NCBI GenBank assembly: GCA_012728505.1
Contig: JAAYEY010000084.1
Location: 1 to 13,101 of the forward strand
From: Synergistaceae bacterium
GTDB taxonomy: Bacteria; Synergistota; Synergistia; Synergistales; Synergistaceae
DNA length: 13,101 bases
Reading direction: 5' to 3'
Shown here: in pieces, positions 1 to 6,729 of the stretch
How positions within the stretch are numbered: the stretch's first letter is position 1
Layout: each line of letters begins with the position of its first letter
Notes under the pieces: generated by a model
Databases searched by the model: none
The model's input: only the letters and a program-made list of their open reading frames with translations
What the model was told of the DNA's origin: nothing
Translations under genes and position numbers: made by a program

Positions 1-242
1 CTTGCCCTGAAAGCCTCAGCTGCCAGAATTTCTGCCTCTCTTATCACTCCGGTCGGATGGGTCAGGTTGTCGAGAGGTTTGCTTGAGTTGAGGTCCATAG
101 ATACGCACTTCTGACCAAAAGCGTCAGTTAGTGCCTTATGTCCCTTACCCTGTTTATGGCCGGGGACATCAAAAGATACTATTCTGTTTTCTATATACTG
201 CTGCAGAGCGTCATAGATTGGAGTCTCATTTTGTCTATTCAT
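1..242 (-). CDS. Orn/Lys/Arg decarboxylase, N-terminal part (cut by window edge)
   Basis: This is the first 80 codons of a PLP-dependent decarboxylase of the Orn/Lys/Arg family (the SpeA/Cad/YaaO group), which makes agmatine, cadaverine or putrescine in the cytoplasm. The visible protein begins MNRQNETPIYDAL and has the family's N-terminal signature SFDVPGHKQGKG at about residues 23-34, followed by SMDLNSSKPLDNLTHPTG and the start of a helix (REAEILAAEAF). The PLP lysine lies outside the window, so the substrate cannot be read. The start ATG (242-240) overlaps the end of speD by 8 nt, which implies translational coupling. Being next to speD favours arginine decarboxylase feeding spermidine synthesis (inference). 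The family call is firm; the specificity is not. Confidence 0.88.
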   Translation of the reverse strand, partial: MNRQNETPIYDALQQYIENRIVSFDVPGHKQGKGHKALTDAFGQKCVSMDLNSSKPLDNLTHPTGVIREAEILAAEAFRA

Positions 243-1041
243 AAATATTCATCCCGGTGTATATTTCTATCATCTCTCTGCGGAGACTGTTGGTTATTTC
301 CAACCTCTCTTTGGGCGAGAATTCCTTAACATCGGTGTTGAAAAGATAATTCTGAAGATGAAGTTCCTTTATAAGCATCTTCGTGTGAAAAATATTTGCC
401 TGGTATACATTTATGTCCTGGGCATCATATTTCTGCAGAGTTTTCTCATCTATGAAATCCTGTATCGAAGGAATTTTGTGATCGATGTAGCACTTGCGCC
501 CGTCCATTTCCCGAGTAAAGCCCCTCACACGATAGTCTATCGTGATGATGTCCGAATCAAAGCTGCCGATCAGGTAATCTAGGACATTCAGCGGAGATAT
601 TTTGCCGCAAGTCGAGACGTCTATGTCCACTCGGAAACTGGATATAGCCTGGTTAGGGTGGAACTCGGGATAGGTGTGGACTGTCAGATGACTTTTATCC
701 AGATGTCCGCATACAGTTTCACGCTTCGATAGGATATCAAGGCCACTGTTGCAGGAGAAATCAAGTGTATCCGGAGGCATGGGCATCTCGGAGATAAGAA
801 TGGTAACACTTGCTCCCTGCGGGTCGTAGTTTTGTTTAGATATGTTCAGAACGTGGGCACCAATCATGTCAGTAACATCGCAAAGTATCTTGGTAAGACG
901 CTCTGCGTTGTACTGTTCGTCAATGTACTCTACATACTCGTTCTTTTCTTTCTCGGTTTTTGCGTAGCATACATCATAAATGTTGAAGCTTAACGTTTTT
1001 GTAAGGTTGTTAAAGCCATACAGTGCAATTTTTTCGGCCAT
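235..1041 (-). CDS. speD: S-adenosylmethionine decarboxylase proenzyme, E. coli-type
   Basis: SpeD decarboxylates S-adenosylmethionine to give the aminopropyl donor for spermidine. The proenzyme self-cleaves before a serine to create its pyruvoyl cofactor. The protein is 268 aa, close to the 264 aa of E. coli SpeD, and aligns with it from the start (GFNNLTKTLSFNIYD near residue 9). The cleavage site is Lys116-Ser117 in HLDKSHLTVHTYPE, and the conserved catalytic cysteine is Cys145 in DVSTCGKISPL; ITIDYRVRGFTREMDG follows. I chose ATG 1041-1039 because AGGAG lies about 7 nt upstream and the protein then matches E. coli SpeD. An in-frame TTG at 1104 would add 21 unrelated residues. The TAG stop overlaps the next decarboxylase gene. 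A terminator-like hairpin upstream suggests premature termination as control. Confidence 0.95.
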   Translation of the reverse strand: MAEKIALYGFNNLTKTLSFNIYDVCYAKTEKEKNEYVEYIDEQYNAERLTKILCDVTDMIGAHVLNISKQNYDPQGASVTILISEMPMPPDTLDFSCNSGLDILSKRETVCGHLDKSHLTVHTYPEFHPNQAISSFRVDIDVSTCGKISPLNVLDYLIGSFDSDIITIDYRVRGFTREMDGRKCYIDHKIPSIQDFIDEKTLQKYDAQDINVYQANIFHTKMLIKELHLQNYLFNTDVKEFSPKERLEITNSLRREMIEIYTGMNIYE

Positions 1042-1107
1042 TTCAGGCTCCTTTCTGAAAATGGCCTCCGCAGAGTGTTCATTCAAACAAGGGATATTTT
1101 TCAACCC

Positions 1108-1173
1108 CTATAAATTAAAAAACAACCACCCGCCTTCTCTGATAAAAGGGCAGGATAGTTGTACTTGATACAT
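1108..1173 (-). CDS. Possible 21-codon leader ORF upstream of speD
   Basis: A short ORF (MYQVQLSCPFIREGG, then WLFFNL, TAG stop) lies about 70 nt upstream of speD and spans the whole terminator hairpin at 1117-1161. A ribosome translating it would melt that hairpin. The upstream AGAG is a weak ribosome binding site and the peptide resembles nothing I know. It may be a regulatory leader peptide, or a chance ORF crossing a terminator. Only the ORF and its overlap with the hairpin are seen directly. Confidence 0.2.
   Translation of the reverse strand: MYQVQLSCPFIREGGWLFFNL
1117..1161 (-). terminator. Terminator-like hairpin in the speD leader
   Basis: Read on the minus strand, CAACTATCCTGCC (1161-1149) pairs with GGCGGGTGGTTG (1134-1123): nine pairs including G-T wobbles, one bulge, three more G-C pairs and a 14-nt loop. 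A run of six T follows (1122-1117). This is a Rho-independent terminator reading toward speD, about 75 nt before its start codon. No minus-strand gene lies within 465 bp upstream, so it probably acts as a leader terminator, or ends an unannotated small RNA. Confidence 0.55.
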
Positions 1174-1237
1174 GATCTCTACTTTATTTGATTGATAATA
1201 CTATACAAATATTGGTAGTTTTATTTGAGCCTATACA

Positions 1238-1266
1238 GTAATAAATACTTTTACTGCTCATGTCGA
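1238..1266 (-). promoter_or_regulatory. Candidate speD promoter
   Basis: On the minus strand TCGACA (1266-1261) and TATTAC (1243-1238) are separated by 17 nt: five of six matches to the -35 and four of six to the -10 consensus. A start near 1231 would give a leader of about 190 nt that includes the terminator-like hairpin. The match is modest and the region is AT-rich, so chance is possible. Confidence 0.25.
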
Positions 1267-1573
1267 CCATTCACAAGTACTCTAAACTTATGAACACAAT
1301 TTCGCGGAGGTCTCCGCAACAAAAATTTGAGCTCAAGCTCATCAACACGATATCACAATCGTTAGTTCGGCATTTGACCCGGCTGTCCGTATGGCCATTT
1401 TAATAACTGTAAGATCCAGTTAGGTCCCGTTTAGAACAATGCTTGACTTAGTTTGTGATGATAGACTTAAATACCCTACCCTCCTTAAATGACCGCTATC
1501 ACTAAGTGCTTTTTATCATAGAAAGCAGAAAGTTGCAAGCAATTTTGTGCAAGTCCGATGCAATTTCTAAAAT

Positions 1574-1606
1574 ATAATATATTTTCTTGTTGAGAATAGT
1601 CAACAA
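1574..1606 (-). promoter_or_regulatory. Candidate promoter with a palindrome over its -35 element
   Basis: On the minus strand TTGACT (1603-1598) and TATTAT (1579-1574) are 18 nt apart. A perfect 7-bp inverted repeat, TTGTTGA-N6-TCAACAA (1587-1606), covers the -35 element and looks like an operator. It lies just after the glycosylase gene and points into the gene-poor stretch leading to speD. It could start a leader or small RNA of roughly 400 nt ending at the 1117-1161 hairpin. Confidence 0.4.
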
Positions 1607-1627
1607 ATCAAGATGTCTACGGCTTGT

Positions 1628-2233
1628 TCAACTATCTTTAGAAAGATGCCAGAGGTAGAGGGAGGCTACGGTGCCGTAAGGGGAGTAGCGCTTCCTATAC
1701 TTATCAAATACTTCTCTCTCAAGGGTTTTTAAACCGTAAAGTGACATCATTCCTTTTCTAATTGCAAAATCTTTGTAGCTTACGACGTCCATCCTGCAGA
1801 GGGAAAAGATGAGGAACATCTCAGCCGTCCAGTCTCCTATGCCTTTTAAAGAGGTAAGCCTTGAAACCACTGTCTCGTCAGGCAGACCTGCAAGCCCTTC
1901 GATGTCTAGCTCTCCTGAAAGAACAGCATTGCTCAGACCTCTGATGTAAAGGGCCTTCCTCATAGATATCCCTACGGACTTGATCTCTTCGTCAGATACT
2001 TCCGCCAGTTTTCTAGCCGTGACTATTCCGAATTTACCAGAGAGCCTCATCCTGACAGTTACTGCAGCCTTATTGGATATTTGCTGCGTTGCAATATAAC
2101 CTACAAGCGAGTCAAAAAGATCTTTACTCACTTCGCGTTCGAGATATCCTGTTCTTTCGATCAAACTTCCGAGCCTTTTGTCTTTTTTTGAGAGATAGGA
2201 AAGCTCGCCGGCTCCGTACTTAAGAATTGGCAT
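1628..2233 (-). CDS. DNA-3-methyladenine glycosylase II, AlkA-type (HhH-GPD)
   Basis: This base-excision repair glycosylase removes alkylated bases such as 3-methyladenine from DNA. The 201-aa protein has the family's core: SLVGYIATQQIS (residues 42-53, the usual GQQ-type helix), a helix-hairpin-helix LKGIGDWTAEMF (129-140), and the catalytic aspartate Asp155 in SYKDFAIRKG. It matches the compact AlkA form without the N-terminal TBP-like domain of the 282-aa E. coli AlkA. The ATG at 2233 overlaps the end of the upstream methyltransferase gene by 14 nt. A longer reading from a GTG at 2317 would lie inside that gene and adds residues foreign to the family, so I rejected it. The ribosome binding site is weak, consistent with translational coupling. 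Together the two genes form an alkylation-repair unit. Confidence 0.87.
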   Translation of the reverse strand: MPILKYGAGELSYLSKKDKRLGSLIERTGYLEREVSKDLFDSLVGYIATQQISNKAAVTVRMRLSGKFGIVTARKLAEVSDEEIKSVGISMRKALYIRGLSNAVLSGELDIEGLAGLPDETVVSRLTSLKGIGDWTAEMFLIFSLCRMDVVSYKDFAIRKGMMSLYGLKTLEREVFDKYRKRYSPYGTVASLYLWHLSKDS

Positions 2234-2699
2234 ATCTATTTTCCATGTCCAGCAAAAATTTCTTAATGTCGAGACCCCCGCCAAACCCAACGAGTTTTCC
2301 GTCAGACCCGATAACACGGTGGCACGGGATTACGATGGAGATGGGGTTTCTGTTGTTTGCCATGCCGACGGCTCTGAATCCTTTTGGGCATTCGACCGAA
2401 CGGGCGATGTCTCCGTAGCTGCGGGTTTCTCCATACGGAATTTGTAGCAAGGCCTCCCAGCACCTCATCTGGAAATCTGTTCCAATTGGAGCGAGAGGCA
2501 GATCGAAAATTTTGCGGCTGCCCGAAAAATACTCCTGAAGCTGTCTGAACACCTCACGGTGCAGCTCTGTCTCTTCTATTTTGCTGTCAGACCTCGAAAC
2601 TGAAGATTTTTCAAAATCTATATCTGTGATACGGCCCGACTCTACACCTATACCAAGTCTTCCTACACCCTCATAGGTATAAAAATAAAATGTTTTCAA
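2220..2699 (-). CDS. ogt: Methylated-DNA--protein-cysteine S-methyltransferase
   Basis: This suicide enzyme moves the methyl group from O6-methylguanine (and O4-methylthymine) in DNA to its own cysteine. At 159 aa it has the usual size of the Ogt/MGMT group without an Ada regulatory domain. The active site is the PCHRV motif with Cys126 (SIVIPCHRVIGSDG), preceded by the DNA-binding helix region ETRSYGDIA (91-99) and the MANNRNP element (113-119), and followed by VGFGGGLDIKKFLL. The start is probably TTG at 2699, preceded by AAAGGAGG about 10 nt upstream; no in-frame ATG fits. It overlaps the AlkA-type gene downstream. A candidate promoter lies at 2767-2795. Confidence 0.92.
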   Translation of the reverse strand: MKTFYFYTYEGVGRLGIGVESGRITDIDFEKSSVSRSDSKIEETELHREVFRQLQEYFSGSRKIFDLPLAPIGTDFQMRCWEALLQIPYGETRSYGDIARSVECPKGFRAVGMANNRNPISIVIPCHRVIGSDGKLVGFGGGLDIKKFLLDMENRYANS

Positions 2700-2737
2700 T
2701 TGTTTCTTGCCTCCTTTGGATCGTTCTTTTTCACAAT

Positions 2738-2768
2738 GCTTAAAATTAAGCCGATTATCAGCTAAAAT
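2738..2768 (+). promoter_or_regulatory. Candidate dapB promoter with a palindrome at -35
   Basis: TTAAAA (2740-2745) and TAAAAT (2763-2768) are 17 nt apart, and a perfect palindrome GCTTAA-AA-TTAAGC (2738-2751) spans the -35 element. It overlaps the divergent promoter candidate for the repair genes. AT-richness makes chance matches likely. Confidence 0.35.
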
Positions 2769-2795
2769 TATAACTGTTAAGGTTCATCACATAAA
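2767..2795 (-). promoter_or_regulatory. Candidate promoter of the DNA-repair pair
   Basis: On the minus strand a perfect TATAAT (2772-2767) follows TTTATG (2795-2790) with 17-nt spacing. It would start transcription about 60 nt before the methyltransferase start codon. The -35 match is weak. Confidence 0.4.
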
Positions 2796-2813
2796 GGTTA
2801 AGGAGGCGTATTT

Positions 2814-3605
2814 ATGAAGATATTTATTTCTGGTGCATCAGGCAACGTAGGAAAGACTCTTGTAAGAACTATGCAAGGACTCGACTGGGCAGAGCTTGTT
2901 GGTGGTTGGTGCAAGGAAGATGGGGAGGACCTCGGAACACTTGCGGGGATAGGTCCCATTGGAGTCAAAGGTACTAACGATCTTAAGGCAGGAATTGAAG
3001 CATCACGCCCCGATATCGTTATCGATTTCTCCGCCACACCGGTTCTTCCGGGGAATCTTAAAATTTATACGGAGAAAAAGCTTAATGCCGTAATAGGGAC
3101 AACAGGCCTCACGGACGAAGATCTTGAACCCTTCATGAAAGAAGTCAAAGAAAAGGGCCTTCGTTGGTGCGTCATACCAAATTATGGTCTTGGAATAAGC
3201 CTTGTCAGCGAATTTATTAAGAAAGCAAGTCAGTATTATCCCTACATAAGCATCATTGACCGCCACTCTCCGGCAATGGCGAATGCACCGAGCGGTACAG
3301 CCGCAAGCCTTGCAAAGGCTTTTGGAAAGGACCAGGGCCCTGTAGAGAGCAAAGAAGTGTATCCCAAAGTTTTAGGGGCAACAATCTCCGGAGTACCTGT
3401 GTTTTCAGAGCGTCTGCCTTGGCCCGGTCAATATTCGGAGCATGAAGTGCTACTGGGCAGAAAAGACGAGATAATAAGGATTACAGTAGAAGATCACACA
3501 AGTGACATTTACATGGATGGAGTATTCCTGGCAGCAAAGAAGCTTCCGGAAATGGCGCCCGGAACATTTGCAAGAGAGCTGTCAGAGTTCATCGAGTCCA
3601 ACTGA
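2814..3605 (+). CDS. dapB: 4-hydroxy-tetrahydrodipicolinate reductase (divergent active-site motif)
   Basis: DapB reduces hydroxy-tetrahydrodipicolinate with NAD(P)H on the way to diaminopimelate and lysine. The 263-aa length is typical. The N-terminal Rossmann motif is SGASGNVGK (residues 6-14); DFSATP (71-76), GTTGLTDEDL (95-104) and IPNYGLGISL (121-130) follow the family pattern. The substrate-binding loop APSGTA is intact at 158-163. The usual HHRHK catalytic motif is not: this protein has HSPAM (151-155), keeping the first His but replacing the catalytic-lysine position with Met. It is therefore a divergent DapB, perhaps with altered kinetics. ATG 2814 has AAGGAGG 7 nt upstream. It stands alone, divergent from the repair genes and convergent with the tungstate operon. 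Confidence 0.87.
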   Translation: MKIFISGASGNVGKTLVRTMQGLDWAELVGGWCKEDGEDLGTLAGIGPIGVKGTNDLKAGIEASRPDIVIDFSATPVLPGNLKIYTEKKLNAVIGTTGLTDEDLEPFMKEVKEKGLRWCVIPNYGLGISLVSEFIKKASQYYPYISIIDRHSPAMANAPSGTAASLAKAFGKDQGPVESKEVYPKVLGATISGVPVFSERLPWPGQYSEHEVLLGRKDEIIRITVEDHTSDIYMDGVFLAAKKLPEMAPGTFARELSEFIESN

Positions 3606-3750
3606 CATGTATAAATGTCTCCTAATTCTTTTTAGTTAACTTCACTGGATAGATTTTCGGGGAAGAGTGAGCGGGGCTCGCTCGTATTAAGGTTATAATG
3701 ACGAGAAAACAGCTGACTGAGGCTTTGAGAGAATAGCAAGAATACATTTG
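3606..3750 (+). other. dapB 3' untranslated region
   Basis: Between the dapB stop and the strong terminator lies a small inverted repeat, GAGCG-N5-CGCTC (around 3669-3684), and no credible gene. I see nothing else here. Confidence 0.4.
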
Positions 3751-3791
3751 AAAAAACATCTGCCGACGTGAACTGTCGGCAGATGTTTTTT
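3751..3791. terminator. Bidirectional terminator between dapB and wtpA
   Basis: A perfect 17-bp inverted repeat, A6 plus CATCTGCCGAC (3751-3767) and GTCGGCAGATG plus T6 (3775-3791), surrounds the 7-nt loop GTGAACT. Both strands end in a T run, so it can stop dapB (plus) and the convergent tungstate operon (minus). Confidence 0.93.
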
Positions 3792-3804
3792 AGACGATGT
3801 GTTG

Positions 3805-4770
3805 TTATTTCTTAAGCATTTTCTGGACTTCAGCAGGTATTTTGCTTCCGTCTCCATATGAACTGGGGCCGACTATGTCCTGTCCCATTTCCTGGAATAC
3901 TTTGAGTCCACCATTGGGGTCAAGTACGAATTTGACAAAATCCAATGCACCTTTGTTATTAGGTGCTGTCTTTGGGATAGTAAGCCCATAAACTATGGGC
4001 TCGCCCTTTACTTTCATTTTCGTGCCTGGCTCTTTACCGGAGAGTTCTATCGATACTGTAGAGTATTCTTTATCACGCGCAGGGTCCATAAGGTTGATTT
4101 CTGGTGGCAGCTGTACATAGTCAAGCTTGTGCTGTACTGCTACTGATTTGTATTCGAATGCATAGTCCATTGCTCCGCTTTCGACCATTGCTACAAGTTC
4201 GATGGCCTTCTGACGTACTGCTCTTTTTGGGTCTTTCATAGCGCGTTCATAGAGTCCTTTGTCGCCATAAAATTTCTCTGCCAGCTGGATAACCAGGAGG
4301 CTTCTATAACCACAAGGGTCTGCGTCAGGTTCTGAGTGTCCCCAATTGACATCGGGTCTCATCATGACCTTTGTCCAGTTCTTTGCATTTACTTCGTTGT
4401 TGTATTTTGATTTTGGACCGTACATGAGAACTATTGCATTGCTGGCAAATAAGGCGTTCCATTCTGCGCCAGCTGGGCGAAGGAGTTTCTCAATGACCAG
4501 ATAGTCAGCTGAGAGGAATACGTCGCACGCTCCGCCAAGGTCGGTGATCTTGCGCGCAAGAGCATTGCTTCCACCTGATTCACGAAGTACATCCACGCCT
4601 GGGTTGGCTGCTTCATAAAGAGCCTCGATCTTAGCCATAGGCGCGGAAAGGCTACCCGCATGATAGACCATGATTTTTTCTGCAGCGAGGGCTCCGCTTG
4701 CAAAAGCTACTACCATTAGTACTGCTGAAAGAAGGACTAAAAACTTTTGAAGATTTCTTTTACCCTGCAT
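3805..4770 (-). CDS. wtpA: Tungstate/molybdate ABC transporter substrate-binding protein
   Basis: This exported protein captures tungstate or molybdate outside the membrane and delivers it to the WtpB/WtpC permease. The 321-aa protein has a Sec signal peptide (KR, hydrophobic core at about 10-27, ALA cleavage site near residue 29) and no lipobox cysteine, so it looks free or periplasmic. The WtpA-type hallmarks are clear: VYHAGSLSAP (35-44), FLSADY (85-90), the RPDVNWGHSEPDADPCGYRS block (138-157) and FEYKSVA (205-211). Asp151 and Glu206 fall where WtpA proteins carry the two carboxylates giving octahedral oxyanion coordination, which favours WtpA over tetrahedral ModA. The start has GGAGGTG about 8 nt upstream. 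It is last in its operon, 33 nt after wtpC. Tungstate versus molybdate preference is inferred. Confidence 0.9.
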   Translation of the reverse strand: MQGKRNLQKFLVLLSAVLMVVAFASGALAAEKIMVYHAGSLSAPMAKIEALYEAANPGVDVLRESGGSNALARKITDLGGACDVFLSADYLVIEKLLRPAGAEWNALFASNAIVLMYGPKSKYNNEVNAKNWTKVMMRPDVNWGHSEPDADPCGYRSLLVIQLAEKFYGDKGLYERAMKDPKRAVRQKAIELVAMVESGAMDYAFEYKSVAVQHKLDYVQLPPEINLMDPARDKEYSTVSIELSGKEPGTKMKVKGEPIVYGLTIPKTAPNNKGALDFVKFVLDPNGGLKVFQEMGQDIVGPSSYGDGSKIPAEVQKMLKK

Positions 4771-4803
4771 AACAAATGCACCTCCGTTTTATTTTTGGTA
4801 CTA

Positions 4804-5835
4804 TTAAAAAATATGGACAGACTCCGGATCGAAGTTTATCCAACATTCTTCTCCTGCACGAATATTTTTCGAGACAAGATCAGAAGAGAGCACGTTTGCC
4901 GTGAGTCTTAAGCGGCTTTCTGTCTGGACTGTTACGTCAAAGACCATCCCTCTGGGGATGAGTGAAACTGCTTTGCCTCGAAAAGTGTTGAGTTTGGAAA
5001 GGGGACATGTTTTTGAAACGAGGATGTCCTCGGGGCGTATTCCTAGGAGTGCTTTTCTTTCAGGCCTCCCGTCTTTTATTTCTATTATTGCTGAATAATC
5101 AACAACAGATGCTCTGTTGCTGCAGATATCGCACTCTATTAGGTTTTTCATGCCAACAAATTCAGCTACGCGTCGGTTCGCAGGTTCCTTGAAAACAGTC
5201 CTGACATCGTCAGTCTGTTGTAACGTGCCATCAGTTATTACGGCAACTCGATTCCCAAGGGAAAGGACTTCTCCAAAATCATGAGTTACCATTATTATTG
5301 TCATTCCAGCCTTGTTTATCTCCGCAAGATAGTCACTCAGCTCTTCTCGGAAAGAAGGGTCGAGGGCAGAAAGAGGTTCGTCGAGTAAGAGTAGAGTTGG
5401 TTTAACTGCCAAGGCCCTTGCAAGAGATACTCTTTGTTGTTCTCCGCCTGAAAGTGTTTCGGGGGAACGGGCAAGTAGTGATTCAAGCCTAAAAAGACCA
5501 ATCAGTTCGTTTACTCTTTTTTTGTCTGGTTTGTCAACGAAATTCAATCCCCATTCAATATTATGAAGCACTGACATGTGAGGAAAGAGAGCATAGTCCT
5601 GATAGACAAGGGCGACATTCCTCTTTTCGGGGGGAAGATCTGTTATGTCACGTCCCGCTACCGTTATTTTTCCCTGAACTAACGGCCTTAATCCGGCTAT
5701 TGCCTCAAGCAGGATTGTTTTTCCTGCTCCACTCGGACCGACAACCATAAAAAATTCTCCGGGTTCCACTTTTAAGGAGAGTGAATTGAGCTGGAAGGTT
5801 CCGAGATTAATAGAAAGATCCTGAATTTCAATCAT
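4804..5835 (-). CDS. wtpC: Tungstate/molybdate ABC transporter ATP-binding protein
   Basis: This is the ATPase that powers tungstate/molybdate import. The 343-aa protein carries Walker A GPSGAGKT (33-40), Q-loop Gln79 in VYQDYALFPH, signature LSGGEQQR (128-135), Walker B LLLLDEP (148-154) and H-loop His185 (VTHDF). The C-terminal region (about 262-343, starting LLGIRPEDI) is a TOBE/MOP-like domain, as in ModC/WtpC, and may bind oxyanion for feedback inhibition (family knowledge). The ATG overlaps the permease stop by 8 nt. On sequence alone it could be any oxyanion-type ATPase; the neighbours decide the substrate. Confidence 0.9.
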   Translation of the reverse strand: MIEIQDLSINLGTFQLNSLSLKVEPGEFFMVVGPSGAGKTILLEAIAGLRPLVQGKITVAGRDITDLPPEKRNVALVYQDYALFPHMSVLHNIEWGLNFVDKPDKKRVNELIGLFRLESLLARSPETLSGGEQQRVSLARALAVKPTLLLLDEPLSALDPSFREELSDYLAEINKAGMTIIMVTHDFGEVLSLGNRVAVITDGTLQQTDDVRTVFKEPANRRVAEFVGMKNLIECDICSNRASVVDYSAIIEIKDGRPERKALLGIRPEDILVSKTCPLSKLNTFRGKAVSLIPRGMVFDVTVQTESRLRLTANVLSSDLVSKNIRAGEECWINFDPESVHIF

Positions 5836-6625
5836 TGTTCATATCTTCCCTTCTCTTTCCTGCGGATACCAGTCTGAGAACAAGGAACATACCGAGGCAG
5901 ACGATAATCAGTTGGACCGCTACCGGTGTTGAATATTTCAGCCCAAAGGTGGCGAATCGATCGTAGATAAGAGTTGGAGCGACCATTGGATGGTAGGCCA
6001 TCATTACAACTGCTCCGAACTCACTGACACCTCTTGCCCAGCTCATGATTAGTCCGGAGACTATTCCTTTGCGGGCAAGCGGCAGAGATATTCTGAAAAA
6101 AACCTGTGGGAAAGATGCACCTAGTGTCCTGGCAGCTTTCTCTACCCGTGGAGAGACTCCGTAGAATCCATCACGTACCGCATCCACATAGAAGGGAATG
6201 GATACGAACATGCACGCCAAGATTATTCCAAGATGGCTGTTTACAGGTGAAAGTCCGATTTTTACCAGAAGCGACCCGAGGGGTGCTTTTGGTGAAAATG
6301 CCATAAGTACTGCTATGCCGGCAACTGTGTGCGGAATCATTATAGGGACGTCAATAATTGCTTCAAGAAATGCTTTGCCCCTGAAATCCTTCCTTGCAAG
6401 AAAATAGGCGAGTGGTGTACCGAAAAACGCTATTATGCCTGTTGACACAGCGGCAGTCCAGATGCTCCGCCAAATCGCACCTGTAACTTCGCGGTCTCGG
6501 GCTGAGGAAACAACTAAGTCCCAGTCTGCCCTTACGAATAATCCGACTAAGGGCCAAAGTATATAGATGACGAGGAAAGAACCCATAAGAAGCATGAAAA
6601 TCGATTCTCTTGATGAACGGTGCAT
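5828..6625 (-). CDS. wtpB: Tungstate/molybdate ABC transporter permease
   Basis: This is the inner-membrane channel subunit of the importer. From ATG 6625 the protein is 265 aa with about six predicted membrane segments (near 10-30, 55-77, 90-110, 131-150, 186-208 and 235-252). The binding-protein-dependent EAA loop VEKAARTLGASFPQVFFRIS (161-180) contacts WtpC. A GGAGG sits 6 nt before this ATG. An upstream reading from a TTG at 6706 would translate through the terminator hairpin and gives non-family residues, so I rejected it. The ModB/WtpB/CysW-type permeases are alike; WtpA next door supports the assignment. It is first in the wtpBCA operon, directly after the riboswitch/terminator leader. 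Confidence 0.9.
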   Translation of the reverse strand: MHRSSRESIFMLLMGSFLVIYILWPLVGLFVRADWDLVVSSARDREVTGAIWRSIWTAAVSTGIIAFFGTPLAYFLARKDFRGKAFLEAIIDVPIMIPHTVAGIAVLMAFSPKAPLGSLLVKIGLSPVNSHLGIILACMFVSIPFYVDAVRDGFYGVSPRVEKAARTLGASFPQVFFRISLPLARKGIVSGLIMSWARGVSEFGAVVMMAYHPMVAPTLIYDRFATFGLKYSTPVAVQLIIVCLGMFLVLRLVSAGKRREDMNND

Positions 6626-6638
6626 GGTTTGCCTCCAT

Positions 6639-6691
6639 AAAAATAAACTGCCACCCCCATAGAAAAGGGGTGGCAGTAATAATCTGCAACC
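6639..6691 (-). terminator. Riboswitch expression platform: terminator and competing hairpin
   Basis: On the minus strand ACTGCCACCCC (6677-6667) pairs perfectly with GGGGTGGCAGT (6657-6647), followed by TTTATTTTT, just before the wtpB ribosome binding site (6636-6632). Upstream, GGTTGCAG (6691-6684) can pair with CTGCCACC (6676-6669), seven of eight bases, using the terminator's left arm. The two structures exclude each other, as in a transcription-terminating riboswitch. Confidence 0.8.
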
Positions 6692-6729
6692 GTTCCTCCT
6701 TTTCAAATATGGGGGGCTTTTCCGTTTCC

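Larger units (their letters stand above)
1162..1627. other. 465-bp intergenic stretch without a recognisable gene
   Basis: I find no convincing coding region on either strand. It holds short inverted repeats: GCGGAG-GT-CTCCGC (1304-1317), GAGCT-CA-AGCTC (1329-1340) and a TAACTG/CAGTTA pair with a 7-nt spacer (about 1405-1423). Two promoter-like sequences on the minus strand are listed separately. It could be a long speD leader, an unrecognised small RNA or eroded sequence. It matches no RNA family I know. Confidence 0.5.

Noticed and set aside
1042..1104. N-terminal extension of speD from TTG
   Set aside because: The ATG at 1041 has AGGAG and matches the start of E. coli SpeD; the extra 21 residues match nothing.
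1360..1440. Possible remnant of insertion-sequence end around TTTGACCCGGCTGTCC
   Set aside because: It vaguely recalls transposon end sequences, but I see no partner repeat, target duplication or transposase fragment.
1443..1472. Plus-strand promoter-like TTGACT-N18-TTAAAT
   Set aside because: No plus-strand gene follows for more than 1.3 kb; likely a chance match in AT-rich DNA.
3669..3684. Small GAGCG/CGCTC hairpin after dapB
   Set aside because: Short stem without a T run; the 3751-3791 terminator is far stronger.
3698..3736. 12-codon ORF MTRKQLTEALRE after dapB
   Set aside because: It has an AAGG ahead of the ATG but is too short to support, and nothing in its surroundings suggests a leader role.
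6626..6706. N-terminal extension of wtpB from TTG
   Set aside because: It runs through the terminator hairpin and has no family similarity, whereas ATG 6625 has a proper GGAGG.
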